From Dama dama (Eukaryota; Chordata; Mammalia; Artiodactyla; Cervidae): 64,000 bases of DNA. The stretch is taken from the NCBI RefSeq assembly GCF_033118175.1, contig NC_083714.1, positions 15,872,001 through 15,936,000 on the forward strand, given 5' to 3'. Below, piece by piece: positions 20,566-32,869 of this stretch (the first letter of the stretch is position 1; the number at the start of each line of letters is the position of its first letter). A program made the position numbers and the translations under genes. The notes below the pieces were generated by a model, which was not told where the DNA came from, ran no database searches, and saw nothing but the letters and a program-made list of their open reading frames with translations.

Positions 20566-21892
20566 TTTCTCAGAAGACAAAAATAGCAATATAAGCTAAA
20601 AAACATTGAGAATGAGGCAAAATATTATTCTACTTCACAGTATACTAGCTTTATCAATATAAATAGTAGTCATTATTTGAAATGGCTGAAATTAACTCAG
20701 CATTGCTGTTTCATGTGAAGGCATATAAATACATATACAAGTATAGATAAAAGCATTTGTATCAATCATTCATCTCCTTTTATGTTGTTCCATTATAATA
20801 GAATCTGTGTTTGTTATGTCTCTTAATATAGTGGTATCATTCTCTTTCATACATCAGATGTTTGTTAAGCACCTACTCTGTGTCAGAGTGTTTCAGGCAC
20901 TGAAGATACAGTGGTAAAAAAAACTTCCTTGTCTTCACAAATTTATACTTTATTCCCAAGTTAGGTAGAGAAAAACATAGGCAAAGAAGTGAAATATATA
21001 ATCACTAAAGGTTATGGAGAAAAAACAGGCAGAGAAAGAACTCAATTAACTAAAGATAGATGGAATCAAAATGAACACTTACTTGTTCTATGTTTTTCAG
21101 TTTTGTCACTAATATAGGAAATCTAAGACTGTGTGAAATTGATATTGAGAATGTCATGCCCAGAATTATATCTTGTTATTAGTCAAGGCATTGCTTAAAG
21201 TAGACATGGTGAGGTTTTAGCCATATCCTCAAAATATGCATTCTTTTATGTACTTTGCATACAATCTTCTTTTTTAAAGTTGAAGTATAGTTGATTTATA
21301 ATGTTTATTCTATGTTTTTGTTTTTTTTAAACTTTTTATATGCAATCTTAACCATTGTATTGACGGCAGGTTTTTTTTTTTTTTTTCCCCTGATGGCTAT
21401 CTCTTGGTAGAATCTTAATAAGTTTGAGTTTAGAAACAAAGACTTTCCTGAAATGCATGAGGTCTTATTCCTTTTGCATACTTCTTATTGGATGCTTTAA
21501 GTAATAGAAAAATAGCACAGTAATTTTTAAAAATGACAATGTATCTTATTCAGGATTAACTCTGGAACTGCTCGGAAGAAGCCCATTTTCCCCCTGTTAG
21601 TTTTGCATGCCAAAAAGCTCATTAGTCATTTTTCTGGATTATATCCTTGCAATTCTTAACTGAACCTATGAATTTGGTAATAATATCCAAAGGGAATAAG
21701 ACACCAAGAAAAAGGTGGGGGAGATAGTTTTGAGTAGAGTGTATAGGCCTAGAATTCAAGATGTTCCATAGTATTGAAAACACACACACACACACGCACA
21801 AAGAAAACACACGTGGGGGATCCTGGTTTTGGAAGGACAAGCCTTGTGTATTTCTTAAGTTTGTCGAGTGTTGGCTTATTTCTTGCTATGCA
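20566..21892. other. Non-coding stretch with decayed repeats
   Basis: At 20860-21060 there is an ancient mammalian-wide repeat (TTGTTAAGCACCTACTCTGT, AGATACAGTGGT) that I cannot name. At 21265-21310 lies a short L1 3'UTR scrap, and there is a (CA)n run at 21780-21796. No gene recognised. Confidence 0.45.
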
Positions 21893-22103
21893 GTGAAAGT
21901 GTTAGTTACTCAGTTGTGTTGACTCTTTGTGACCCTGTGGACTGTTGCTCACCAGGCTCCTCTGTCCATGAAATTCTCCAGGCAAGAATACTGGAGTAGG
22001 TTACCATTTACTTCTACTGGGGATCTTCCTAATCCAGGGATCAAACCTGACTCCCCTGCATTTCAGGCAGTCTCTTTACCGACTAAGATACGAGGGAAGC
22101 CCT
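21893..22103 (-). mobile_element. Bov-tA SINE
   Basis: Reverse Bov-tA from GTGAAAGTGTTAGTTACTCAG to GATACGAGGGAAGCCC, with moderate divergence. Confidence 0.92.
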
Positions 22104-22429
22104 TGCGATACAGAAGAACCATTAAAATTTCATCCCTAAAAAAAGAAGAAATGTAATAAGAAAAACCTCATTTCTCTAGTCTCCAGAACGTGAGACAACT
22201 TTAAAAACATGACCTTTAAAGACTAGCTCCATTATTTGCACTGAGATTTTTACTGGAGACCAATTTTCACTGACTACAGCATTGGATGATATAAACATTT
22301 GACTTATTCAGAGTTAAGAGATACATAAGGCATGTTTATCTATTCACTTTGCTAATAGTTCACCACATTGTTATTATTAAAAATTCACAAGGACAAATTT
22401 GAAACAAAATCATATAAGAAAAGAAGAAT

Positions 22430-22600
22430 TGGGGGGTACTTCTCTGGTAGTCCAATGGCTAAGACTCTGTGTTCCCGATGCAGGGGGCCCAGGTTCAATC
22501 CCTGGTCAGGGAACTAGATCCCACATGCTTCAACTAAGATTTAGAATACCAAAACTAAAGATCTTGTATGCCGCAATGAAGAAATATTTTAAAAAAGAAA
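22430..22600 (+). mobile_element. CHR-type tRNA-derived SINE
   Basis: TACTTCTCTGGTAGTCCAATGG start, TGCAGGGGGCCCAGGTTCAA core and GGGAACTAGATCCCACATGC, ending in an A-rich tail near 22585-22600. Confidence 0.85.
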
Positions 22601-23339
22601 ATAAGAATTGGGCTTTAGGTGGTTGTTTTCCTAAGCAAAATGAAATTAGTCGTTCTATTAAAAAGAAGTAGTTGTATTAAAAAAAAATTGAACAAATGAA
22701 AGGAATGCTATACTGACATAACTATGGTATTTATGTACTAGCAGATATGGCAGAAGTTGCCAAGTTTAACTCAATTCTTCTCCATTTACTAGTTCATTTA
22801 TAAAATAATTCCATTTTCAAAATAATTGTACATATCTAACCCTTCCCCCTTTTTTGTGATTTTAATCATAGATGACATATGGAAGGAAACCTTAATGTTT
22901 TTCTTGATACTGTTTGTTCTTGTCTCATTTGTCTTGGTAATAGCTTGTCTATTTTTATAAATATTTATTTTATTTTTAAAATTTTTTCCATTTATTTTTA
23001 TTAGTTGGAAGCTAATTACTTTACAATATTGTAGTGGTTTTTGCCATACATTGACATGAATCAGCCATGGATTTACATGTATTCGCCTTCCTGATCCCCC
23101 CCCCCCCACCTCCCTCTCCACCCCATCCCTCTGGGTCTTCCCAGTGCACCAGCCCCGAGCACTTGTCTCATGCACCCAACCTGGGCTGGTGATCTGTTTC
23201 ACCATAGATAATATACATGTTTTGATGCTGTTCTCTCGAAACATCCCACCCTCACCTTCTCCCACAGAGTCCAAAAGTCCGTTCTGTACATCTGTGTCTC
23301 TTTTTCTGTTTTGCATATGGGGTTATCGTTACCATCTTT

Positions 23340-24077
23340 CTAAATTCCATATATATGCGTTAGTATACTGTATTGGTCTTTATCTTTCTGGCTTACTTCA
23401 CTCTGTATAATGGGCTCTAGTTTCATCCATCTCATTAGAACTGATTCAAATGGATTCTTTTTAATGGCTGAGTAATATTCCATGGTGTATATGTACCACA
23501 GCTTTCTTATCCATTTGTCTCCTGATGGGCATCTAGGTTGCTTCCATGTCCTGGCTATTATAAACAGTGCTGCGATGAACATTGGGGCGCACGTGTCTCT
23601 TTCAGATCTGGTTTCCTCGGTGTGTATGCCCAGAAGTGGGGTTGCTGGGTCATATGGCAGTTCTGTTTCCAGTTTTTTAAGAAATCTCCACACTGTTCTC
23701 CATAGTGGCTGTACTAGTTTGCATTCCCACCAACAGTGTAAGAGGGTTCCCTTTTCTCCACACCCTCTCCAGCATTTATTGCTTGTAGACTTTTGGATAG
23801 CAGCCATCCTGACTGGCGTGTAATGGTACCTCACTGTGGTTTTGATGTGCATTTCTCTGATAATGAGTGATGTTGAGCATCTTTTCCTGTGTTTGTTAGC
23901 CATCTGTATGTCTTCTTTGGAGAAATGTCTGTTAAGTTCTTTGGCCCATTTTTTGATTGGGTCATTTATTTTTCTGGAATTGAGCTGCAGGAGTTGCTTG
24001 TATATTTTTGAGATTAATCCTTTGTCTGTTTCTTCATTTGCTATTATTTTCTCCCAATCTGAGGGCTGCCTTTTCAC
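23340..24077 (-). pseudogene. L1 ORF2 C-terminal fragment, 245 codons
   Basis: An uninterrupted open stretch ending at the natural ORF2 terminus (DQYSILTHIYGI). It contains the C-rich segment KCWRGCGEKGTLLHCWWECK and the conserved WKQPRCPSGDKWIRKLWYIYTMEYYS stretch, of which only the first part need be cited. It lacks the endonuclease and reverse transcriptase parts, so it is a fragment and not an active gene. Confidence 0.9.
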
Positions 24078-24901
24078 CTTGCTTATAGTTTCCTTTGTTG
24101 TGCAAAAGCTTTTAAGTTTAATTAGGTCCCAATTTGTTTATTTTTGTTTTCATTTCCATTACTCTGGGAGGTGGATCTTAGAGGATCTTGCTGTGATTTA
24201 TGTCAGAGAATATTCTGCCTATTTTTCCTCTAGGAGTTTTATAGTGTCTGGTCTTACATTTAGATCTTTAATCCATTTTGAGTTTATTTTTGTGTATGGT
24301 GTTAGAAAGTGTTATAGTTTCATTCTTTTGCAGGTGATTGGCCGGTTTTCCCAGTACCACTTGTTAAAGAAATTGTCTTTTTTCCATTGTATATTTTTGC
24401 CTCCTTTTTCAAAGTTAAGGTGTCCATAGGTGCATGGATTTATCTCTGGGTTTTCTATTTTGTTCTATTGATCTATATTTCTCTCTTTGTGCCAGTACCA
24501 TACTGTCTTGATGACTGTAGCTTTGTAGTGTAGTATGAAGTCAGGAAGGTTGATTCTTCCAGTTCTATTTTTGTTTCTCAAGATTGCATTGGCTATTCGA
24601 AGTCTTTTTTTGTTGTTATTTCCATACAATTTGTGAAATTGTTCTAGTTCTGTGAAGAATACCATTGGTATCTTGATAAGGATTGCATTGAATCTATAGA
24701 TTGCTTTTGGCAGTACATTCATTTTATTATGTTGATTCTTCCAATTCACAGACATGGTATATTTCTCCATCTATTTGTATCATCTTTGATTTCTTTCATC
24801 AGTGGTTTATAGTTTTCAATATATAGGTCTTTTGTTTATTTAGGTAAATTTATTCCTAAGTATTTTATTCTTTTCTTTGCAATGGTGAATGTGTTGTTTC
24901 C

Positions 24902-25261
24902 TTAATTTCTCTTTCTGTTTTTTGCATTGTTCAGATATAGGAATGCAAGGGATATCTGTGTATTAATTTTATATCCTGCAACTTTACTGTATTCATTGAT
25001 TAATTCTAGCAATTTTCTCGTGGTATCCTTAGGGTTTTCTATGTAGAGGATCATGTCATCTGCAAACAGTGAGAGTTTTACTTCTTCTTTTCCAATCTGG
25101 ATTCCTTTTATTTCTTTTTCTTCTCTGATTGTTCTGGCTAGGACTTCCAGAAGTATGTTGAATAGTAGTGGTGAGAGTGGCACCCTTGTCTTTTTCCTGA
25201 TTTTAGAGGAAATGCTTTCAATTTTTTCCATTGAGGATAATGTTTGCTGTGGTTTTATCAT
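24902..25261 (-). pseudogene. L1 ORF2 reverse transcriptase fragment
   Basis: Open stretch holding SPLLFNILLEVLAR and the catalytic FADDMILYIENPKD box of L1 reverse transcriptase. It is separated from the C-terminal fragment by frameshifts and cut off upstream by 5' truncation of the element. Confidence 0.9.
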
Positions 25262-25810
25262 ATGTGACTTTTATTATGTTGTCTTCCGGATTTCTTTGAC
25301 AATTCTGGGTCTTTTGTAGTTCCATATAAAGTTTAGGATTATTTGTTTTAGTTCTGTGAAAAGCATCATGGGTAATTTGATAAGGATTCTATTAAATCTG
25401 TACTGTTTTAGGTAGTATAGACATTTTAACAATATGAATTCTTCTAATCCAAGGGTGCTGGATATATATTTCTTTGAATCATCCTCCATTTCATTTATGA
25501 ATGCTTTATAGTTTTCAGCATATAGGTCTTTTACTTCCTTGGCTAAGTTTATTCCTAGTTATTTTTGATGTAATTTTAAATGGGATTTTTTTTTTACTTT
25601 CTCTTTGTGATATTTCATTGTTAGTATAAAGGTACACAGTAGATTCATGTATATTAAATATTAATAATAGTTTTCTTTGAAGACTTTAGGATTCTCTATA
25701 TAAAGTAGCATGTCATCTGCAAATAGTGGCAGTTTTACATCTTCCTTTCAGATTTGGATAACTCTTTTCTGATTGCTGTGTCTAGGATTTCCAATACTAT
25801 GTTGAATAGT

Positions 25811-26005
25811 ATAGTTTAGTGTTAGTCGCTCTGTCATGTCTGACTCTTTGCCATCCTATGGACTGTAGCCTCCCAGGGAATCCTCCAGGCAAGAATTTTG
25901 GCATGGGTTACCATTCCCTTCTCCAGGGGATCTTCCCTATCCAAGAATTGAAATCCGGTCTCTCGCACTGCAGTCAGATTCTTTACCACCTGAGCCACTG
26001 GGGAT
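25811..26005 (-). mobile_element. Bov-tA SINE
   Basis: Reverse Bov-tA inserted in the old L1 ORF2: TAGTCGCTCTGTCATGTCTG start, GGGGATCTTCCCTATCC core, end at CACCTGAGCCACTGGGG. Confidence 0.92.
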
Positions 26006-26839
26006 AAAGGTGTTAAAAGTTGATACCATTATCTTGTTCCTGAATTTAGTCAGAAGGTTTTCAGCTATTATATTTGCTGTGGGTTTGTCATAACTGACCT
26101 TTATTATGTTGAGGTGTGATTCCCCTTATACTCACATTGATGAGGGTTTTTATTATGAATGAATGTTGAATTTTATCAAACACTTTCTCTGCATCTATAA
26201 AGACGACCCTATGGTTTTTCTCTTTCCTTTTGTTAATGCGGTGTACCACATTGATTGATTTGTATATGTTGAACCATCCTTGTGAAACTAGGATGAATCC
26301 AACTTGATCACAGTGTATGATCCTTTTTAAATATTATTGGATTCTGTTTCATAATATTTTTAAGGATTTTTCCATCTATATTCATAAAGTGAATTAGCCT
26401 GTAATTTTTTTGTGTGTATTGTCTTTTCAAAGGGTTTTGGTAATGGGATGATGTCCCTTCAAGGATGTTCCTGGGAATGTTCCCTCCTATTCAGTCTTTT
26501 GGAAGAGTTTGAGAAGAATGTATATTAGTTATTCTTTGTATGTTTGGTAGAATTCCCCAGTAAAGCCACCTGGTCCTAGACTTTTGTTTGCAAGGATTTT
26601 TAAAATTATAGGTTCTATTTAACTGTTGGTCATCAGTCTGTTCAAATTACTGCTTCTTCTTAATTCAGTTTTGGCAGGCTGTATGTTTCAAGAAACTTTT
26701 CCATTTCTTCTAGGTTGTCCATTTTGTTGGTGTATAACCATTTATAGTATTCTGGAGTGTTTTTTTTTTTTTTTAATATTTCTGTGGTATAAGTTGTTTC
26801 TCTTATTTCTTATTTTGTTTGAGTTCTCTCTCTTTTTTA

Positions 26840-27190
26840 AACATTTTTATTTCAATGTATAGTCTCACAGTAACTATAAACTCAAGAGTAATAAAGTCCC
26901 CCAACTTCCCCATGGTAACATCTTGACATCTGTAGTACAATGTCAAGACCAGCACACTGACATTGGTGCAACATTATTAACTAGATATAGGCCTTATTTA
27001 GTGTCCATCATTTTTTATTGGAATTACAATTTTGTGTTAGTTTCTGATGTACATCATCATGAATCAGCCTTATGTATACATATATCCTCTCCCTTTTGAG
27101 CCTCCCTCCCACCTCACCCCCATTTCACCTATCTAGTTCATCACAGAGCACTGAGCAGAGTTTCCTGTGCTATACAGCAGCTTCCTGCTA
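26840..27190 (-). mobile_element. L1 3'UTR insertion within the old L1
   Basis: The ORF2 text stops at about 26838 (GTTCTCTCTCTTTTT) and resumes at about 27190 (TTTTGGTGAGCCTGGC). Between them lies L1 3'UTR-like sequence in two blocks (to about 27005 and from about 27010, the latter with TTTCCTGTGCTATACAGCAG). No coding part is present, so this was a very short 5'-truncated insertion or two. Confidence 0.7.
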
Positions 27191-28409
27191 TTTTGGTGAG
27201 CCTGGCTAGAGGTTTGTTGTTTTGTCTATTAAAAAAAGAAGCTCCTGGTTTAATTCATCTTTTCTGTTATTTTTATCTATATTTTATTTGTTGATTATCT
27301 CTTGAATCTTCATTATCACCTTCTAATGACTTTTTGTTTTGTTTGTTCTTCTTTTTCTAATTCCTTTAGGTGGTAGGTTAGATTGTTAGCAATTTCTTTT
27401 TTCTTGTTTCTTGAAGAAGGTCTATATCACTATTAACTTCCCTCCTAGAACTGTTTTTGTTGTATCACACAGATTTTATGAGATTGTATTTTCATTTTCA
27501 TTTGTCCTGAAGTATTTTCTGATTTCTTCTTTGATTTCATCATTGGCCCATTGATTTTTTAGTAGCACGTAGTTTAGTCTTACATGTTCATTCTTTTCCC
27601 ATTTTTCTATTCCTAGTTGATTCCTGGTTTCATACCAATGTTTTCAGCAAAATGCTTGAAATAATTTCCATCCTCTTAAATTTTTTAAGGCTTGTTTTCT
27701 GACCTAACATGTGGTCTATCCTAGAGCTCATTGTATTTGCACTTGAAAAGAATTTGTATTCTGGTTTTTTTGTTTGTTTGTTTTTGGATGTAGTGTCTTG
27801 TAGATGTTAATTAAGTTCAACTGGTCTAATGTGTCATTTAGGACCTGTGTTGCCTTATTGATTTTCTATCTGAAAGATCTTTCCTGTGGTGTTAGTTGGT
27901 GTAAAAAATTCATACTATTATTGTATTCCTGTCAGTTTCTCAAAAAAAAAAGTATTTGTTTTATATATTTAGGTGCTCCTATATTGGGTGAATATTGGTT
28001 AAGGGGTATATCTTCTGTTGATCTGTTTGTCTTTATATTATGCCCTCTGTTGTCTTTCTTTATGGCCTATTTCAAAGTCTATTTTGTCTAATATGAATAT
28101 CGCTACCCACTCTTTCTTGTCATTGCATTTGCATGAAATATATTTTTTCAACCCCTCATTTTCGATCTGTGTGTCTTTGACCCTAAAGTGAGCCTCTTGT
28201 AGGCAGCATTTTGTAGGTTCTTCTTCTTCTTTTTTTAAATCCAGTCTGCCTGTATCTTTCGATCAGAGCATTTGTCTGTTGACATTTAAAGTTATTATGG
28301 ATAGGTATATACCTGTTGCCATGTCCTAGTTTGTGTGTGTGATGTACCTATCGCCATTTTCCAGTTTGTTTGCATGTGTGGTTTGTCTTTGTTCATTTCT
28401 TCTATTTAT

Positions 28410-28440
28410 TTTGTGTGTGTGTGTGTGTGTGTGTGTGGTT
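28410..28440. repeat. (TG)n microsatellite
   Basis: About 13 TG units at 28411-28437, inside the old L1. Confidence 0.9.
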
Positions 28441-29194
28441 TGATGATTTTCTTTGTAGTATGCTTGAGTTCCTTTCTTTTTTATTTTTGTGGTCTATTGT
28501 ATGTTTTTGATTTGTGATTACCATGGAGTTCAAGAATGTTGACTCATGACTATCCTTCCTGTAAACTGAGTCATACAAACTCAAACGTTAAAAAGATCTA
28601 AATTTTTATACTCCCCTCCCCCACATTTTATGATTTTAATGTCCAATCTTACATTTTTGTGCTTATCTTTTTACTGTTTATTGTAGTTATAATTGCTCTT
28701 ACAACATTTTTATTATTTTTAAATTTACATACTGGCTTATTTAACTGATCTTCAATCCTTTTATATATTTACCTTTCCTATTGTGATTTTCCCTTTCCTA
28801 TAGACTGTTGCTTCATTTTTACTTAGAGAATACCATTCAATATAGAGAAATGTTTTGTTTAGCATTGCTGAATTCTTTTAGTTTTTCTTTGTCTGAGAGA
28901 TTCTTTATATCTCCTCCTTACTCTAAATGATAATCTTGCTAGGTAGGGTATCCTTGGTTTCAGGTTTTTCCCTTTCAGATCTTTGAATTTATCATGTCAC
29001 TCCCTTTTGGCCTACAAAGTTTCTGTGAGAAAATCAACTGATAGCCTTATGGGGATTCCCTTGTCACTAACTCTTTGTTTTTCTCTTGTTGCCTTTAGAA
29101 TCCTCTCTTTATCTTTAAATTTTGCTGTTTTAATTATAATATGTCTTGGTGTGGATCTGTTTTGGTTTATATTATTTGGGACCCTCTATGTTTC

Positions 29195-29407
29195 CTATTC
29201 CAAAATATCTGTTTTCTTGTTTAGATTTGGGAAGCTTTCAGTTGTAATTTCTTCAAACACATCTTTATCTCCTTCTCTCTCTTCCCCTTCCAGAACCCCT
29301 ATTATGGATAGATTGGAACATTCTATATTATCCCATAGCTCTCTTATGTTGCTTTCATTTTTTTTCATTTGTCTTTCAATCTGCTCTTTAGATTGGGTCA
29401 TTTCCAT
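29195..29407 (-). pseudogene. L1 ORF1 fragment
   Basis: A 70-codon open stretch on the minus strand encodes the ORF1 core: IRELWDNIECSNLSIIGV followed by EGEEREGD and FEEITTESFPNL. It corresponds to the junction of the coiled coil and the RNA-recognition domain of L1 ORF1. Truncated and decayed. Confidence 0.88.
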
Positions 29408-29440
29408 TATTCTGTATTCCAGATCACTTATTCAGCTATA

Positions 29441-30060
29441 AGTCTGAGTTGTAGGAGGCAAAACAGAAACAAAGGAACCTCATGTCTACATTGTTCCCTG
29501 GGTCCTGAGGTCCCTAGCTGGTGTGCTTTTTCTTTTCCTCCTTTTCATCCTTCAGTATCTCCTTATGTTTGTTTTTCAATGTAATTTTCATGATTTTAGT
29601 TGTCCTTAGTGGAGGAAATAAGGAGAAGTATGTCTATCACATATTCCTGGAAGCAGAAGTCCCAAATTAGTTTCTGTAAATGTCAATTTTATGACCATTT
29701 CTCTCCACAGCCTCATAAATAGCTAATCCCTGACTGGTTTTCTATGGTACAGAGAAGCAGAAAAAGAGAATTTCAAAACAAAAGACCCTATCTGAGGGTT
29801 TGATACTGGGCACATGGTGGTTGATTAGGACTCAATGAAAAATGAGGTTTGTCAGAAAATGTAATACTAAAGAGATCTAGTGTTGATGGTCCACAGGAGA
29901 GGTAGCATGCTCTGAAGATGTGTGCATGTGTGGACAAATAGGGCAGCAAGAAAGAACCTTGGATATGCTACTTTCTTTTCTTTTTAATTCTTAAAGAATA
30001 GCAAATGAATCAAGAATAAGCTCAGTGTATGTTTAAGGATCAGATATGGATGTGCTACTT
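29441..30060. other. Non-coding stretch, nothing recognised
   Basis: Sequence left of the L2 fragment. Part of 29441-29660 may still be L1 5'UTR of the old element, but I cannot support that firmly. No gene-like frame. Confidence 0.4.
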
Positions 30061-30064
30061 TCTC

Positions 30065-30232
30065 ACACAAAATTTACTTACCTTATTTATAGTGTCTCTC
30101 TCCCCACAAGTATATAAGCTCCAAGAAGGTAGGAATTTTTGCCTGATTTGTTTACTAATGTATCCTTGGAGCCTAGAATGGTGTCTCTCATGTACTGGCT
30201 CTCAGCAGATATTTGTTGAATGAATGAATAAC
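30065..30232 (+). mobile_element. L2 LINE 3' end
   Basis: The terms ATAAGCTCCAAGAAGGTAGG, CCTTGGAGCCTAGAATGGTG and the terminal TTTGTTGAATGAATGAAT are diagnostic for an L2 3' terminus. Confidence 0.88.
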
Positions 30233-30350
30233 TTGCAGTTGGGAGACCTAGATTCTGGTCCTGACTTTGCCACTAACTAGAGATCTTAACCAGGCCCCAT
30301 TCCTTTCTTTGGACTCAGTTTCTAAGTTTATGAAAGATGAGGATTACATT
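30233..30350 (+). mobile_element. MIR SINE fragment
   Basis: GGGAGACCTAGATTCTGGTC, TTTGCCACTAACTAG and GGACTCAGTTTCTAAGTTTA follow the MIR consensus order. Confidence 0.65.
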
Positions 30351-31384
30351 AAAAGATCATTTGGGTTCTTTTTACTCTGTTATTCAGTAGTTCTGTGAAT
30401 ATTTTTATTTTTCTATAATATTCATTCATCTTTTTTCTCATTAATTCATTCATCATCCCCTCTTCTTTCTTCCATCTATCCGTCCAATATTTCTTGAATA
30501 CTTGTGTGATGAAGACTTCAAGGATTTATGTCAGAGGTGAAGTAGGTAACTAAATTATACAGAGTGTTACTATAGATAACTGTGGGGGTACCATGGAATG
30601 TATAACTATAAATAACCTCTAAGTTAAGGGGCTAGACAGAGCTCTGTGCTGAGACCAGGTGAGAGCAGTGGGGTTGCAGAAGTGGGTAGAGCATTACCAC
30701 TGGAAGGATCAATAGATACAAAAGCTCTGAGGCAGAGAAGAGCTTTACCTGTGTAAGGGAAAGAAAGAGCTGTTCATGGAGGTGTTTAGTGAGCTAAGAG
30801 CAGGATGTGTATGAGATAAAATTCAAGAAGCAGATAGGTACATGTAAATCCTTAAAAGGGTGTTAAGAGATCAGCTATGTATTTATCTTGTCTTTCCTTT
30901 CAGCTTGTTGAGGAAGAATAGATGGAATGGTGAACACAGGAGGCCTCATTAATCTCCTCTTAACTTCCCTCTCTACATTTATATTTCTTTCTTGGAGACT
31001 TTTATAGAATGAGCAAGTAGTAAATAACATTTTTAGATTAGAGTCAAGAAAGTAATAATCTAGTTAAAATTATTAGACTTGCCATGAGACTGACTACTGT
31101 GTCTCATGTGTGTCACTGCTCATAAGGCCATTTGGATGAAACTCACTTCCCAGAAGAGCCCTTAGGCTCATCAAAGTCTACCAAAAATTTGCTCAAACAT
31201 TTTAAAATAAATGTTATATACTTCCCAGAAGTGGCTATTAATCACATTGCATGGAAAAGTTTCTATTCAGATCATCTTTCCTCAAATTTTTAAAAAATTT
31301 TCCTTTCTTAACTATAAGAAGAATGATAATGTAATAGTAGTTGTAATAATTAAAATTTATGGAGTGGTTACTAGTGTCAGGCAC
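30351..31384. other. Non-coding stretch with an old unnamed repeat
   Basis: Around 30490-30860 there is text such as GGGTAGAGCATTACCACTGG and CAAAAGCTCTGAGGCAGAGA, which resembles a mammalian-wide interspersed repeat whose family I cannot name. The remainder looks unique. No gene recognised. Confidence 0.4.
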
Positions 31385-31610
31385 ATTAGTAATGACTTTC
31401 CATGCATTATTTCATTTATTACATGCCAAGCACTATTCTAAGTGCTTTACATAACTCACTGAATCCTCACCACAACCTAGAGTTAAGAACCATTATTATA
31501 CCCATTTTACAGATGAAACTAAAATCTACAGCAGTACGTTTGCCATTCAAGGTCCCCCAGTTAGTAAGCAGGGAGTTAACAATTCAAACCTAAGCAGTAT
31601 AACTCCAGGG
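31385..31610 (-). mobile_element. MIR SINE
   Basis: Reverse MIR: GCCAAGCACTATTCTAAGTG, TACCCATTTTACAGATGAAA and a closing AGTAAGCAGGGAGTTAACAA. Confidence 0.8.
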
Positions 31611-32106
31611 TTTGGCCATTCAACTGTTTTGCTGTATAATGAGGTGAGCCAACATGAGCTGCCAGTGCTAAGATATTAAGGAATCAAAAACAGTAGAAGC
31701 CAACAGACACCAGAATCCAGTTAGTGAATTAGGAATTAGAGAGAAGGACAAGCTGAGATATAGCGTTCAGTTACCCACTTGGGCACCAAAGTTGGTGGGG
31801 TGATCCTGAGTCAAAAGGCAACAGGAACAAACCAGAAATTGGGGTGGGGACATCATTTATGAGTCTATAAATAAACGTCTGATGGTTGGCTGATGGTTGG
31901 AACACATGTTCTCTTTGAAAGTCGGGTGTCTCCTCTCCCAGCAAACCACCCAACTTAAAGGTAGCCTTTTGCATTTTTCAGGAACAGTGTGGAGAATCAA
32001 GAGTGGTAGAATAGAGGGAGTATACAAAGCAAAAGAAAGGAGAGGCATAATGAAAAAGGATCTCTTCTATTATTATTATTTTAATTTTATCCCCTCTTAG
32101 TTAAGT

Positions 32107-32302
32107 TCCTTGGTGGTTCAGATGGTTAGAATCTACTTGAAATGCTGGAGACCTGGTTTTGATCCCTGGGTCGGGAAGATCCCCTGGAGGGAGGGCGTGG
32201 CAACCCACTCCAGTATTCTTGCCTGGAGAATCCCATGGACAGAAGAGTCTGGCAGGCTACAGTCTATGGGGTCGCAAAGAGTCAGACACAACTGAGCGAC
32301 TG
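32107..32302 (+). mobile_element. Bov-tA SINE (first of a tandem pair)
   Basis: Forward Bov-tA with GATCCCTGGGTCGGGAAGAT and CAACTGAGCGACT end. It directly adjoins a second Bov-tA in the same orientation. Confidence 0.93.
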
Positions 32303-32522
32303 CTTCCAAAGTGGTGTAGTTGGTAAAGAAACTGCCTGCCAATGCAGGAGACAGAAGAGATGCAAGTTCAGTCACTAGGTCAGGAAGATTCCCCTGGAGA
32401 AGGGAATGTCACTCCATTCCAGTATTCTTGCCTGGGAAATCCCAAGGACAAAGGAGGCTGGCAGGCTACAGCCTATGGGGCCACAAGAGAGTTGGACATG
32501 GCTTAGAGACTAAACAACAACC
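32303..32522 (+). mobile_element. Bov-tA SINE (second of a tandem pair)
   Basis: A more diverged forward Bov-tA (CACTAGGTCAGGAAGATTCC, CATGGCTTAGAGACTAAACA). The two copies differ at many positions, so they are independent insertions rather than a recent duplication. Confidence 0.92.
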
Positions 32523-32869
32523 CTCTTTGTTGTAAAAACCACTTGCATGCAGTTCCAGATTCCTCAAAAGGAATTCTCTACTCATCTGCTTCCCACAAGC
32601 ATCTTTAAGAGAGTAAGTGCCTTTCATCAGTGGTTAAAATGCACTCAAAACATGTCAAGGACCAGAGAAATACAAGTAATACACAGCAGGAAGGAGAGGA
32701 AACTGAAGAGCACCTAACCCATTGGGAACACAGTTAAGATCCAGATAATAAGGTGAAAAAGAGTCTCTGAAAAATCAAATTAGGTTGAAACAAGAGCTTG
32801 TAGGAGAGCCTCCTTGTGTGTGAGAAATGCATTCATTTTAGGACATTGATTTTGCGTTATCTATTCACT

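Larger units (their letters stand above)
22961..25281 (-). mobile_element. Ruminant L1 (L1_BT-like), 5'-truncated
   Basis: The minus-strand copy begins inside ORF2 at about 25281 and runs through the reverse transcriptase, the ORF2 C-terminus (stop near 23340) and the 3'UTR to an A-rich end near 22975. It is better preserved than the old L1 fragments, with long open stretches. The old L1 continuing at 25282 covers the same ORF2 part again, so these are two elements. Confidence 0.9.
25282..29440 (-). mobile_element. Old L1 LINE, 5' half (ORF2 to ORF1)
   Basis: Minus-strand L1 beginning in ORF2 at the position where the fragment 1-1746 ends, and running through the reverse transcriptase (the CATGTCATCTGCAAATAGTG block at 25710), the endonuclease region and ORF1 (29195-29407). 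It is interrupted by a Bov-tA (25811-26005) and by L1 3'UTR sequence (26840-27190). Divergence is high and no frame is intact. Confidence 0.85.

Noticed and set aside
22798..23316. A 172-codon minus-strand frame
   Set aside because: Mostly L1 3'UTR plus flanking sequence, with no similarity to a known protein.
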